From Amphritea opalescens (lineage in GTDB: Bacteria; Pseudomonadota; Gammaproteobacteria; Pseudomonadales; Balneatricaceae), in contig NZ_RQXW01000002.1 in assembly GCF_003957515.1 (NCBI RefSeq), forward strand, positions 310,001 to 374,000: a stretch of DNA of 64,000 bases. Reading direction: 5' to 3'. The notes beneath the pieces are model-generated. The model saw only the letters and a list, made by a program, of their open reading frames with translations, was not told where the DNA came from and searched no databases. The translations under genes and the position numbers were made by a program. This document shows, piece after piece, positions 9,814 through 19,239 of the stretch. Position 1 is the stretch's first letter, and every line of letters starts with the position of its first letter.

Positions 9814-11166
9814 TTAGTCGGCTGAAGCTGTGATTAACGTAAGCAAATGGTCTATATCAAAGTCATCAGAAGATACTTTGGCGATACATTGCTCAATTTC
9901 TTCTGCGCGGGTGATACCGATCACATCATCGGCAAGTAAGTGAAATTTTTCACTGATTTCCTTGTCTGACAACGGATTATCCGGATCGCCTCTAGGAGTA
10001 CGTGCATCGGATTGTACTTCTCTTCCATCGTTTAGATACAGTGTTACATCAGCCCAGCGTTTATCAGTACTGATACGTGTGTAGTGTTCGTCATCGACGA
10101 GTTCAGTCGCAAGGCTGATTCGTTGAACTTCTGGATCACTCAAAATGCTTTCTTGGAGCTGTAGTGGCCCAATTTCACCGTGAACGGCCATGATGGCAAA
10201 TGGATATGCTAAAGCATAGGTTAGCTCGTCCATGGTCTTTGGTGCATGACCCGCTAAGCGTGTGGCATAGTGGAACGTTTTGATTCTGGCTCGCTCTATC
10301 TCACTGCTGCTAATGTTATGCTCACGCATAAGGTCGTGTACTGCATCAATAGCAGGATGAGCCCAGCGGCATACAGGGTAGGCTTTATAATGGGTATTAT
10401 TGACTTCCCAGCGCTCTCCTAAGTCATTCCAATATGGCTCAGCGTCATCACCTTCTGCGGTTATCGCTGGTGCACCAGTGAAGCCTTGTTGTGCCATATA
10501 AGCGGCAGATACACCGGTTGGTGAGCCCCAGCCAACACCGTCACGTAACATCGTAGGATGATCAATACAGCGCATCATTTGACTGCGAGGACCGTGATAT
10601 TCGGCAATACCCAAAGCGTGTTGGATTTCCTCAGTATTGAGTTTGAGTAAATGCGCTACGGCGGCTGCGGCGCCAACAGCAGTCCAAGCCCCTGATGTGT
10701 GGTAGTCAGGCACTGTCCCGTGCATGCAAAGCCCTGATCGATAACCGACTTCATAGGCGATTGTGAGAGCCACTAATAAATCGCGTCCGGAAATTTCTTG
10801 ACCTTGACGACGTAGGTCATCAACAACGGCGATTACTGCAGGAAAGACTCCTGATCCAGCATGGCCTTTTACTTTTGAATATCCGTCATGAGCATCGACT
10901 GAGTCAATGGTGAATGCACCAGCCATCGCTGCGCCCATCGGGCTGACAGTTAATCCGGAAAAGAGTAAACGTGAGGCTGGCGTTCCTTCACCTGCAGGCA
11001 TCTGCATGCGTACAAACTCTTTTACGATACCACCGATTCGTGTGGTACTGCCGATGGCCGCGACACCAACGGTATCCAATAAACTTCGGCGCATAACGGC
11101 CAGTACATCATCTGGAATCTCTTCGTAGCGTAAATTTTGGATAAACTCAGTAACATTACGTCCCAT
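9814..11166 (-). CDS. MmgE/PrpD family protein
   Basis: A 450-residue protein of the MmgE/PrpD fold (2-methylcitrate dehydratase, cis-aconitate decarboxylase and relatives). Family signs are the N-terminal helical domain with SLLDTVGVAAIGS, the SVDAHDGYSKVKGHAGSGVF region with conserved Asp/His residues, and the NNTHYKAYPVCRWAHPAIDA segment of the small domain. Family members dehydrate or decarboxylate small carboxylic acids. It is downstream of the aldehyde dehydrogenase by 78 bp on the same strand, so probably co-transcribed with it. Its reaction is not predictable from sequence alone. Confidence 0.88.
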   Translation of the reverse strand: MGRNVTEFIQNLRYEEIPDDVLAVMRRSLLDTVGVAAIGSTTRIGGIVKEFVRMQMPAGEGTPASRLLFSGLTVSPMGAAMAGAFTIDSVDAHDGYSKVKGHAGSGVFPAVIAVVDDLRRQGQEISGRDLLVALTIAYEVGYRSGLCMHGTVPDYHTSGAWTAVGAAAAVAHLLKLNTEEIQHALGIAEYHGPRSQMMRCIDHPTMLRDGVGWGSPTGVSAAYMAQQGFTGAPAITAEGDDAEPYWNDLGERWEVNNTHYKAYPVCRWAHPAIDAVHDLMREHNISSSEIERARIKTFHYATRLAGHAPKTMDELTYALAYPFAIMAVHGEIGPLQLQESILSDPEVQRISLATELVDDEHYTRISTDKRWADVTLYLNDGREVQSDARTPRGDPDNPLSDKEISEKFHLLADDVIGITRAEEIEQCIAKVSSDDFDIDHLLTLITASAD

Positions 11167-11244
11167 GGGATGCCTCTATTAATATTTGTTGTAGGATTGG
11201 CAGCAAGGTTTATACGACCTTGCTGTTCTGCTGAGCAATAAAAT

Positions 11245-12750
11245 CTATAATTTGATCCAAGCGGATTTAGTTTGGGTATAGGAGAGCAAACAATCTAATC
11301 CACGATCACGGCCCTGACCTGACTGCTTATAGCCACCGAATGGTTGTGTTGCGTCGCCGTCGCCATAGCAGTTGACCCAAACGACACCGGCTTCAATTTC
11401 GCGAACCATCTTGTGTGCTTTACTTAGGTCTCGAGTCCAGACCGATGAACCCAGGCCATATATGCTATCGTTGGCAACGCTGATTGCTTCATCTGCATCT
11501 TTGACGGGGATGATGACAGCAACGGGGCCGAAAATTTCTTCTCGTGCGATAGTCATCTCTTGCGTTACCTCGTCAAACAACGTTGGTTTGAGGTAAGCGC
11601 CATCACTAAATTCTTCAGGCTGATCTCCTCCGAATAGCAGAGTCGCGCCTTCTTTCTTCCCTTTTTCTATATACCCCATAACATTTTGACAATGGCTATG
11701 GCTAACAAGGGGGCCCATCGTCGTTGCGGGATCGAGTGGGTCGCCGGGAACAAATGCGGTTTTCGCCTTGAGAGTAAAGCGTTTAACGAATTCAGCATGA
11801 ATTGGGCGTTCAATTAGCAGGCGTGAACCTGCGCTGCAAATTTGTCCTGAGTTGGCATAGATGCCCGCTATCGCTGCATCGACAGCGGCATCTAAGTCAG
11901 GTACATCGGCTAAAATGATTTGAGGGCTTTTGCCGCCACATTCTAGGGATACTTTTTTTAGGTTTGACTGACCACCGTAAATCATCATGAGTCGGCCGAC
12001 TTCAGTCGATCCGGTAAAGCATATCTTGGATACGTCCATATGAAGCGCCAGAGCCTTACCACTTACTTCCCCTGGACCATTGATGACGTTGAATACGCCA
12101 GGCGGGCCTCCGGCTTCAGTAAATAGTTCAGCTAAACGCAAACAGCTAAGTGGTGATTGCTCGGCAGGCTTGAGTACTACTGTATTGCCTGCTGCTAATG
12201 CGGGAATAACCTTCCACATCGCGAGCATCATCGGAAAGTTCCAAGGAGTAATTGCAGCAACAACACCGAGTGGTTCGCGTAAAATGTAATGGAAAGCGCT
12301 TGGGTCAGTATTGGTAACCGCACCATCTATTTTATCGATGCATTCTGCGAAATAACGAATGGTACTGAGTACTTCTGGTAAGTCTGCCGTCATGATGCGC
12401 GTGACAGGTTTACCCATATCGAGGCTTTCAAGTACAACGAGATCAGCTGCATTTTCTTCGACTAAGTCAGCAAAACGGAAAAGTATATCCATTCGTTTAC
12501 GTGGGGCGATCCGTGACCAGACGCCTGATTGAAATGCTTGTTTAGCGGATGCAACAGCCACGTTTACATCGGTCTTCGTCGCAATGGCAAGCTCTGCAAT
12601 GATTTTCCCATTAACGGGGTTAACGGTCTCAAGTCGATGACCTTCGCTACCTTCATGAAACTCACCATCGATATACAACCCCGTTTCAATACGGACATTG
12701 TTTGATTTAGCTTTCCAGAAAGCATGATCTTTGTTTAGTAAGTCTTGCAC
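11245..12750 (-). CDS. NAD(P)-dependent aldehyde dehydrogenase
   Basis: A 501-residue soluble aldehyde dehydrogenase. Visible motifs are ITPWNFPMMLAMWKVIPALA (cofactor site), FTGSTEVGR, LECGGKSPQ with the general-base glutamate, and the catalytic cysteine Cys305 in NSGQICSAGSR. The full family length is present. It is most like PuuC/betaine-aldehyde-type enzymes that oxidise amino- or ammonio-aldehydes, which would fit the neighbouring quaternary-amine importer, but this substrate assignment is inference. It lies between the ThDP enzyme (upstream) and the MmgE/PrpD gene (downstream) on the minus strand. Confidence 0.92.
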   Translation of the reverse strand: MQDLLNKDHAFWKAKSNNVRIETGLYIDGEFHEGSEGHRLETVNPVNGKIIAELAIATKTDVNVAVASAKQAFQSGVWSRIAPRKRMDILFRFADLVEENAADLVVLESLDMGKPVTRIMTADLPEVLSTIRYFAECIDKIDGAVTNTDPSAFHYILREPLGVVAAITPWNFPMMLAMWKVIPALAAGNTVVLKPAEQSPLSCLRLAELFTEAGGPPGVFNVINGPGEVSGKALALHMDVSKICFTGSTEVGRLMMIYGGQSNLKKVSLECGGKSPQIILADVPDLDAAVDAAIAGIYANSGQICSAGSRLLIERPIHAEFVKRFTLKAKTAFVPGDPLDPATTMGPLVSHSHCQNVMGYIEKGKKEGATLLFGGDQPEEFSDGAYLKPTLFDEVTQEMTIAREEIFGPVAVIIPVKDADEAISVANDSIYGLGSSVWTRDLSKAHKMVREIEAGVVWVNCYGDGDATQPFGGYKQSGQGRDRGLDCLLSYTQTKSAWIKL

Positions 12751-12951
12751 AATAATGTTTCCTTAACTTAATGCTTAGGTAACGAACGCTAAGCGTTGTA
12801 ACTCAATTGTCGGTATTTAGACCGCCGCATCCTTGTTTACAGCATTGAATAGATTGACAAGGAAAATACGAATGGATTACCGATGATTGGAACCACTCAA
12901 GTTATCTATTACATTGCGGTATTCTGTTCTAGCCCATATAAGACTTATTCT

Positions 12952-14610
12952 TCATATGGGAGCAAGGTCGCTAAGAGTTGGGGTGTTGTAGCAAATTGAT
13001 TCGGGATCAATCTGTAACTCTAATATTGCCGCGAGGCCAGAATTACGAGCACGCTCAAAGGCTCCGGCAAAGTCTTCAGTCCGTTTTACCGTTTCGCCGT
13101 AAGCTCCAAACGATTTTGCATATGCGGAAAAGTCAGGATTCACGAGGTCTGTACCACTCACCCTGCCGGTATGACGGATCTGTTGATGCATTCGTATCGT
13201 GCCATACATCCCATTGTTAACGACGAGGATAATAGGTGTTCCGCCATACTGAACCGCGGTTGCCAACTCTTGACCGTTCATCAGAAAGTCGCCATCACCG
13301 GAGATACAAACAACGGTGCGGTCTCTGTAGACAATACTGGCCATCACTGCTGCAGGAACCCCATATCCCATTGCGCCACTAACGGATGATAAATTGGTGC
13401 CTTTGCCACTATATTGATAAATCTTATTGGGCCAGTCAGAGCAGTTGCCTGCGCCGGTTGTAACGATTGTATCTCGAGGGAGGACTTCACGTAGGTGAGC
13501 CATCACTTTACCCATATCTAAATCGCCAGGTTGCGGCGCAGCGGTGAGCGACTGAATGTAACCTTGGCGTAAGGTTTCCCGCCAGTTAGCAAAACGCTTA
13601 TGACTCTTCATATCTATTTCGCTAAGTGCGAGTGCCATTTCACTAATACCGGCATTCACCATTAGGTCAGCTTTAAATACTCGACCAAGTTCTTCAGCTT
13701 GTGGATATATATGAATGAATTTTTGCTTTAGAAATGGAGGTGTTAACGTCGTATATTTACAGGTAGTCCCTTCATCAAGGCGAGCGCCAAAGCCGATTAG
13801 TAGATCGCATTCATCAATCGCTTTTGTCAGGCTGTCGATGTTCCCCCAAGCTAAATCACCGACATAACATTCATGATGATTGTCGAATAAACTCTGTCGT
13901 CGAAAAGCAGCGGCGACAGGTATGTTATTGCGTAAACAGAATGCTTCGAATGCTAGACGGGGTTCGTCTTCCCAGCAGGCGGCTTCAATAATGACTAATG
14001 GCTTGGTTGCTTCAGCCAGCATCGCTTGTATCTGTAATAATTCAGCGCTGCCAGGGCAAGTTTTGATAGGGATGGCGGGTGTCAGATCTGCCACATCTGT
14101 TTCTTCCCGCAACATATCTTCTGGTAATGCGAGTACAACAGGTCCTGGGCGTCCGGATTGGGCGACCTGAAATGCACGGTTTATGAATTCTGGAATACGA
14201 GCTGGATCATCAATCTGAGCGACCCATTTTGCCATTTGACCAAACATACGACGGTAATCTATTTCTTGAAATGCTTCACGTTCGAGATTGCGTCTAGGCG
14301 CTTGGCCAATCAGTAGGATCATGGGTGCTGAATCTTGAAACGCGGTATGAACACCAATAGAGGCATTAGTTGCCCCAGGGCCGCGGGTAACAAAACAAAC
14401 CCCTGCTTTCCCAGTGAGACGAGCATAAGCGCTGGCCATAAAGGCGGATCCACCCTCTTGGCGACACGTGATGTATTCCATACTCGGTTTTTGATCATAA
14501 AGGGCATCTAGTGCTGCTAGGTAACTTTCACCTGGGACACCAAAGATTTTTTCTACACTGTTGATTTTTAGTGCATTAATTAAAACATTGCCGCCAGTAC
14601 GTTTTACCAT
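12952..14610 (-). CDS. Thiamine-diphosphate-dependent enzyme (acetolactate synthase-like)
   Basis: A 552-residue protein with the three-domain layout of the acetolactate synthase/oxalyl-CoA decarboxylase superfamily. It shows the N-terminal pyrimidine-binding domain with Glu52 in CRQEGGSAF (the ThDP-activating glutamate), a central domain, and a C-terminal pyrophosphate-binding domain with the metal motif GDGDFLMNGQELATAVQYGG ending NNGMYG. It is catalytically complete by these marks. Related enzymes decarboxylate 2-oxo acids or cleave/ligate C-C bonds; the exact reaction is unknown. It is the first gene of the minus-strand block, divergent from the ETF operon. Confidence 0.85.
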   Translation of the reverse strand: MVKRTGGNVLINALKINSVEKIFGVPGESYLAALDALYDQKPSMEYITCRQEGGSAFMASAYARLTGKAGVCFVTRGPGATNASIGVHTAFQDSAPMILLIGQAPRRNLEREAFQEIDYRRMFGQMAKWVAQIDDPARIPEFINRAFQVAQSGRPGPVVLALPEDMLREETDVADLTPAIPIKTCPGSAELLQIQAMLAEATKPLVIIEAACWEDEPRLAFEAFCLRNNIPVAAAFRRQSLFDNHHECYVGDLAWGNIDSLTKAIDECDLLIGFGARLDEGTTCKYTTLTPPFLKQKFIHIYPQAEELGRVFKADLMVNAGISEMALALSEIDMKSHKRFANWRETLRQGYIQSLTAAPQPGDLDMGKVMAHLREVLPRDTIVTTGAGNCSDWPNKIYQYSGKGTNLSSVSGAMGYGVPAAVMASIVYRDRTVVCISGDGDFLMNGQELATAVQYGGTPIILVVNNGMYGTIRMHQQIRHTGRVSGTDLVNPDFSAYAKSFGAYGETVKRTEDFAGAFERARNSGLAAILELQIDPESICYNTPTLSDLAPI

Positions 14611-15012
14611 TGCTAGATTACTCGTTCATCAATTTATTGTTGTCCATTAGCGGTAAGGAGTATCAACCAATTAGTGGATGATAGTCACAAAATCGCTAGC
14701 TATGTTCATTGCAATACAGGCCATATTAAAACTGTATAAATAACGGCCTGAAATGTTAGATCAATTGTTGCTCAGTATTTGAGAACGTAGCAAACGAATT
14801 AATTTTGTCAGCTCGTGAATAAATTTCTTCCTCACTGAGAACCTTCTCCGTAAACCTTTTTTACCTTTGCTGAGTAAAAGGCCTTCTAAATTAATTCACT
14901 TCAGGCTGAAATTGTTTCGTTTGCCGCTTTTTATGAATTAAAGCAGCATGAGTTCACGATTCATCCGTGTAGTGATTTGAATTAAAAAATAACAAGTGTA
15001 GATGATAACCCT
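14611..15012. other. Divergent promoter region between the ThDP-enzyme and ETF operons
   Basis: About 400 bp without a gene, separating two divergent operons, so promoters for both must lie here. I see AT-rich tracts near 14905-15000 but no confident -35/-10 pair or known operator; the LysR regulator encoded at 22221 is a possible binder. Confidence 0.5.
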
Positions 15013-15762
15013 ATGAAAATACTGGTAACAGTTAAGCGTACTATCGACGCAAATACCAAAATTAGAGTGATGTCGGATAACAGTAATGTCGACTTAAATA
15101 ATGTAAAAATGGCTCTAAATCCATTCTGTGAAATAGCTGTTGAAGAAGCTGTGCGAATGAAGGAAAAGGGAGATGCTTCTGAAGTGTTGGTCGTCTCTAT
15201 TGGTGATAAAGCTTGCCAAGAGCAAATTCGGACAGCTTTAGCTTTAGGTGCTGATCGAGGCATTCATGTTGAAACCGAGGCTTCAATTGAACCGTTGAAT
15301 GTCGCGAAAATACTGGCGAAGGTTGTCGCAGAAGAACAAGTCAGTCTCGTTATTTTAGGTAAGCAGTCAATCGATGCTGATAATAATCAGACGGGACAGA
15401 TGTTGGCTGCTCTGACGAATATGCCACAAGGCACCTTTGCTTCAGAGATTCAAATTCATGGTGATAAAGTTCAGGTTTCTCGTGAAGTCGATAGTGGTTT
15501 GCAGACGGTTGAGTTGGCAATGCCTGCGGTTATCACGACTGACCTGCGCTTGAATGAACCCCGCTACGCTTCACTGCCGAATATTATGAAAGCAAAACGT
15601 AAACCTTTGGTGATGACAACGCCGGCAGAGCTAGGTGTGGATATTAAGCAGCATACACAGTTACTAAAAGTTGAAGCACCTGCTGAGCGGCAGGCTGGCG
15701 TTAAGGTTGCTTCTGTAGCGGAACTAATCGAAAAATTAAAGCATGAAGCGAAGGTGATCTGA
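15013..15762 (+). CDS. etfB: Electron transfer flavoprotein, beta subunit
   Basis: A 249-residue ETF beta subunit. The N-terminus [19 protein letters not shown] and the AMP-binding stretch [16 protein letters not shown] are diagnostic. With the alpha subunit it accepts electrons from acyl-CoA dehydrogenases, such as those at the window start, and hands them to ETF-ubiquinone oxidoreductase. Its stop overlaps the alpha-subunit start (TGATGG). It is first in the plus-strand beta-oxidation operon; the ribosome site before ATG 15013 is weak. Confidence 0.95.
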   Translation: MKILVTVKRTIDANTKIRVMSDNSNVDLNNVKMALNPFCEIAVEEAVRMKEKGDASEVLVVSIGDKACQEQIRTALALGADRGIHVETEASIEPLNVAKILAKVVAEEQVSLVILGKQSIDADNNQTGQMLAALTNMPQGTFASEIQIHGDKVQVSREVDSGLQTVELAMPAVITTDLRLNEPRYASLPNIMKAKRKPLVMTTPAELGVDIKQHTQLLKVEAPAERQAGVKVASVAELIEKLKHEAKVI

Positions 15763-16691
15763 TGGCTACGTTGATTATTGCAGAGCATGATAATCAGTCT
15801 CTGAAGGCGGTTAATCTTAATTTGGTAAATGCAGCGTCTCGCATCGGAGGAGAGGTCCACCTATTAGTCGCGGGTTATGGCTGTCAGGTTGTTGCAGACA
15901 GCGCTTCAAAAATTACCGGTGTTGGCAAAGTGTTGTTAGCAGATAGTGCCGTGTATGAACATCAATTAGCTGAGAATATGAGTCAATTAATTGTTGATCT
16001 CGCTAAGGATTATAGTCATCTAGTTGCGCCGGCGACAACGATGGGTAAAAACATCATGCCACGTGTTGCAGCGCTGTTGGATGTAGCCCAGATTTCAGAT
16101 GTTATTAGAGTCGATAGTGACGATACTTTTGCGCGTCCTATCTATGCTGGTAATGCTATTGCGACGGTGAAGTCCCTAGACCGTATCAAGGTAATGACGG
16201 TACGGGGGAGTTCATTCGATGGGGCGGCTGAGCAGGATCTCAGTGTTGTTATTGAGGTTGTCGATAGCGTATATGACGCGGGTATTTCAAATCTCATCGC
16301 AGAGCAAGTTGTGCAGAGTGAACGACCTGAGTTAACGGCGGCTAACGTCATTGTGTCGGGTGGTCGTGGTATGGGTAATGGAGAGAACTTCTCTATGCTT
16401 GATGAGGTTGCCGATAAATTGGGTGCGGCTGTAGGCGCTTCGCGTGCGGCGGTGGATGCCGGTTTTGTTCCGAATGATATGCAAGTGGGGCAGACGGGTA
16501 AGATTGTTGCGCCAGATCTTTATATCGCTGTAGGGATATCCGGTGCTATTCAGCATTTAGCTGGTATGAAAGATTCCAAGGTCATTGTTGCCATCAATAA
16601 GGATGAGGAGGCGCCGATTTTTCAGGTCGCAGATTACGGATTGGTTACCGATCTGTTTGTCGCGTTACCTGATTTGGCGGATAAGCTTTAA
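15762..16691 (+). CDS. etfA: Electron transfer flavoprotein, alpha subunit
   Basis: A 309-residue ETF alpha subunit. The C-terminal FAD-binding domain shows VSGGRGMGNGENFSML, GASRAAVDAGF, VGQTGKIVAPDLYIAVGISG and HLAGMKDSKVIVAINKDEEA, the classic FAD signature. It pairs with EtfB, whose stop codon overlaps this start by one base. It is cytoplasmic and works as the FAD-carrying half of the heterodimer. Confidence 0.95.
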   Translation: MATLIIAEHDNQSLKAVNLNLVNAASRIGGEVHLLVAGYGCQVVADSASKITGVGKVLLADSAVYEHQLAENMSQLIVDLAKDYSHLVAPATTMGKNIMPRVAALLDVAQISDVIRVDSDDTFARPIYAGNAIATVKSLDRIKVMTVRGSSFDGAAEQDLSVVIEVVDSVYDAGISNLIAEQVVQSERPELTAANVIVSGGRGMGNGENFSMLDEVADKLGAAVGASRAAVDAGFVPNDMQVGQTGKIVAPDLYIAVGISGAIQHLAGMKDSKVIVAINKDEEAPIFQVADYGLVTDLFVALPDLADKL

Positions 16692-16761
16692 CTCTGATAT
16701 GACCTAATTAGTACGGTGATCAGGTTCTGAAGCCTATGTAGGGTTTCTAGAGGGAGTGAAT

Positions 16762-18420
16762 ATGCGTGAGTCGATGACATTTGATGTTGTTATTGTTGGG
16801 GCTGGACCTGCGGGCTTATCTGCTGCTTGCAGACTGATGCAACAGGCGCAGGATAAAGGCGAAGAATTAACCGTCTGCGTCGTTGAAAAGGGCTCCGAGG
16901 TCGGTGCACACATTCTATCGGGTGCCATCATTGAGCCCCGAGCTCTGAATGAATTATTTCCAAACTGGAAAGCGTTAGGTGCTCCACTGAGTACAGAGGT
17001 TACGTGCGACCAAGTTTTTCTACTTAATAATGGGCAATCAGGCAGTAAAATTCCGAACTGTTTAGTGCCGAAGACAATGCATAACCATGGTAACTATGTC
17101 GGCAGTGTTGGCAATTTATGTCGTTGGTTGGCGGAGCAGGCCGAACAGTTAGGGGTCGAGATTTTTCCAGGATTTGCTGCGGCGAATATTATTTACGGAG
17201 CTGAAGGACAAGTATCGGGTATTGGTACTGGGGATATGGGGTGCGATGCGCAGGGTAATCCGAAAGAGACATACATGCCTGGAATGGATCTGCTGGCAAA
17301 ATATACCATATTCAGTGAGGGGTGCCGGGGGCACTTAGGTAAAGAGCTAATTGCTAAGTATCAACTGGATGAAGGTAAAGATGCGCAGCATTACGGCATA
17401 GGAATTAAAGAACTCTGGGATATTGATGCGTCTAAACATCAGCCTGGACTGGTGTTACATGGTGCGGGTTGGCCCTTAAAGGAGGCCGGTGCTAGCGGTG
17501 GTTTTTTTCTCTATCACGCAGAGGATGCGCAGGTTGTTGTCGGTCTTATTACGGACTTGAATTACGATAACCCGCATCTGAGTCCGTTCGATGAGTTTCA
17601 GCGGATGAAACATCACCCGCTAATAGCTCAATATTTAAGCGGAGGTAAGCGGGTTGCATATGGTGCAAGGGCTATCACTAAAGGTGGCTTTAATGCTTTG
17701 CCGAAGATGAGTATGCCCGGTGCTTTATTGTTAGGTTGCGATGCAGGTACCTTGAATTTTTCTAAAATTAAGGGGACTCACACAGCGATGAAGTCAGGCA
17801 TGGTCGCTGCTGAAACCTTGTTTGCAGCGTTGATGGATGCAGAAGCAGAGGGGGCCGAAGGTGGTTATGACTTAGAGTCCTATGGTGAAAATTTTCAAGC
17901 TTCTTGGGTTTATGACGAGTTATATAAAAGTCGTAACTTTGGGCCATTACTGCATAAATATGGCACGGTTTTAGGCGGTGCATTGAACCTAATCGATCAA
18001 AATATTTGTAGTCTTCCGTTCACTGTTCGTGACAATAATCCAGACCACAGTCGACTGAAACTAGCGAGCCAGTCTGCGGCGATTGCTTATCCAAAGCCCG
18101 ATGGTCAGTTGAGTTTTGATAAGCCTTCATCTGTATTTTTGTCTAGCACTAATCACGAGGAAAATCAGCCGTGTCATTTAAGGCTTAGAGATAGTCTGAT
18201 CCCGTTAGGGGATAACTTAGCGAAATTTGACGAACCTGCTCAACGGTATTGCCCTGCTGGGGTTTATGAAATTATTGAGGATGGGAGCGGCGAGAAATTG
18301 TTTCAGATTAATTCTCAAAATTGCGTTCATTGCAAAACCTGCGATATCAAGGATCCCGCCCAAAATATTACTTGGGTTGCCCCTGAAGGTGGCGGCGGCC
18401 CTAACTATCCAAATATGTAG
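16762..18420 (+). CDS. Electron transfer flavoprotein-ubiquinone oxidoreductase
   Basis: A 552-residue membrane-associated flavo-iron-sulfur protein. It carries the N-terminal FAD dinucleotide fold VIVGAGPAGLSAACRL, the family marks GAHILSGAIIEPRAL and GCDAGTLNFSKIKGTHTAMK, and the C-terminal 4Fe-4S cysteines in NCVHCKTCDIKDP. It takes electrons from ETF and reduces ubiquinone, closing the route from acyl-CoA to the respiratory chain. ATG 16762 is chosen over the in-frame GTG 16756 because AGGGAG (16751-16756) is the ribosome site. It is separated from etfA by 70 bp. Confidence 0.95.
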   Translation: MRESMTFDVVIVGAGPAGLSAACRLMQQAQDKGEELTVCVVEKGSEVGAHILSGAIIEPRALNELFPNWKALGAPLSTEVTCDQVFLLNNGQSGSKIPNCLVPKTMHNHGNYVGSVGNLCRWLAEQAEQLGVEIFPGFAAANIIYGAEGQVSGIGTGDMGCDAQGNPKETYMPGMDLLAKYTIFSEGCRGHLGKELIAKYQLDEGKDAQHYGIGIKELWDIDASKHQPGLVLHGAGWPLKEAGASGGFFLYHAEDAQVVVGLITDLNYDNPHLSPFDEFQRMKHHPLIAQYLSGGKRVAYGARAITKGGFNALPKMSMPGALLLGCDAGTLNFSKIKGTHTAMKSGMVAAETLFAALMDAEAEGAEGGYDLESYGENFQASWVYDELYKSRNFGPLLHKYGTVLGGALNLIDQNICSLPFTVRDNNPDHSRLKLASQSAAIAYPKPDGQLSFDKPSSVFLSSTNHEENQPCHLRLRDSLIPLGDNLAKFDEPAQRYCPAGVYEIIEDGSGEKLFQINSQNCVHCKTCDIKDPAQNITWVAPEGGGGPNYPNM

Positions 18421-18433
18421 GTGGAGATAAGAG

Positions 18434-19213
18434 ATGTTGCCATATAAAGATATTCTTGTTTCAGAGATTGATGCTGGAGTGGTTACCATTCGCCTAAATC
18501 GTCCTGACGCTCGAAATGCATTACGAAATAGACTGTTACAGGAGATTTCAGGTGTTCTGGAACAGATAGCGAGAGACGACTCTGTCAACGCTGTGGTTAT
18601 CACCGGAGGTGAACAAGTGTTTGCGGCGGGCGCAGATATAAAGGAGATGGCAGCCCTCGATTTTATTGGGGTAATGAGTGACCCTCGACCGGGTTACTGG
18701 CGCCGTATTGCCCAATTTCCTAAACCTCTCATTGCTGCAGTTAATGGTTTTGCCCTAGGCGGGGGCTGCGAATTAGTCATGCATGCCGATATTGTTATTG
18801 CTGGAGATAATGCTCAGTTTGGTCAACCGGAAATCAATCTTGGCATTATCCCCGGTGCTGGTGGAACACAGCGGTTATTGAGGACCGTCGGTAAATCTAT
18901 GGCGATGCAAATGGTCTTGTCTGGGGAGTTCATCAATGCCGAACAAGCACGGACATTTGGCCTTGTTAGTGAAGTAACACTTCCTGAAATGAGTTATTCC
19001 CGAGCATTAGCCTTAGCTAAGGTGATTGCAGAAAAACCACCGGTAGCCGTGCGTCTGGCCAAAGAATGCTTACTGAATAGCTATGAGACGACATTGGATA
19101 CTGGCCTTAAGCTTGAACGTAAGGCATTTACTTTGTTGGCTGCAACCGAGGATCGCAATGAAGGTATTTCTGCTTTTATGGAAAAGCGCCGGCCAATATT
19201 CAAAGGCCAATAA
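18434..19213 (+). CDS. Enoyl-CoA hydratase (PaaF-like)
   Basis: A 259-residue crotonase-fold hydratase. It shows the oxyanion-hole motif VFAAGADIKEM and both catalytic-glutamate regions, ALGGGCELVMHADIVIA and FGQPEINLGIIPGAGGTQRL. It adds water across the 2,3-double bond of an enoyl-CoA. The gene order hydratase, long hydroxyacyl-CoA dehydrogenase, 3-oxoadipyl-type thiolase matches paaF-paaH-paaJ of phenylacetate/adipate degradation. A GGTGGAGATAAGAG ribosome region precedes ATG 18434, 13 bp after the ETF-QO stop. Confidence 0.92.
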   Translation: MLPYKDILVSEIDAGVVTIRLNRPDARNALRNRLLQEISGVLEQIARDDSVNAVVITGGEQVFAAGADIKEMAALDFIGVMSDPRPGYWRRIAQFPKPLIAAVNGFALGGGCELVMHADIVIAGDNAQFGQPEINLGIIPGAGGTQRLLRTVGKSMAMQMVLSGEFINAEQARTFGLVSEVTLPEMSYSRALALAKVIAEKPPVAVRLAKECLLNSYETTLDTGLKLERKAFTLLAATEDRNEGISAFMEKRRPIFKGQ

Positions 19214-19239
19214 TAACAGTTAAGTTCGGAGTTAAAGTG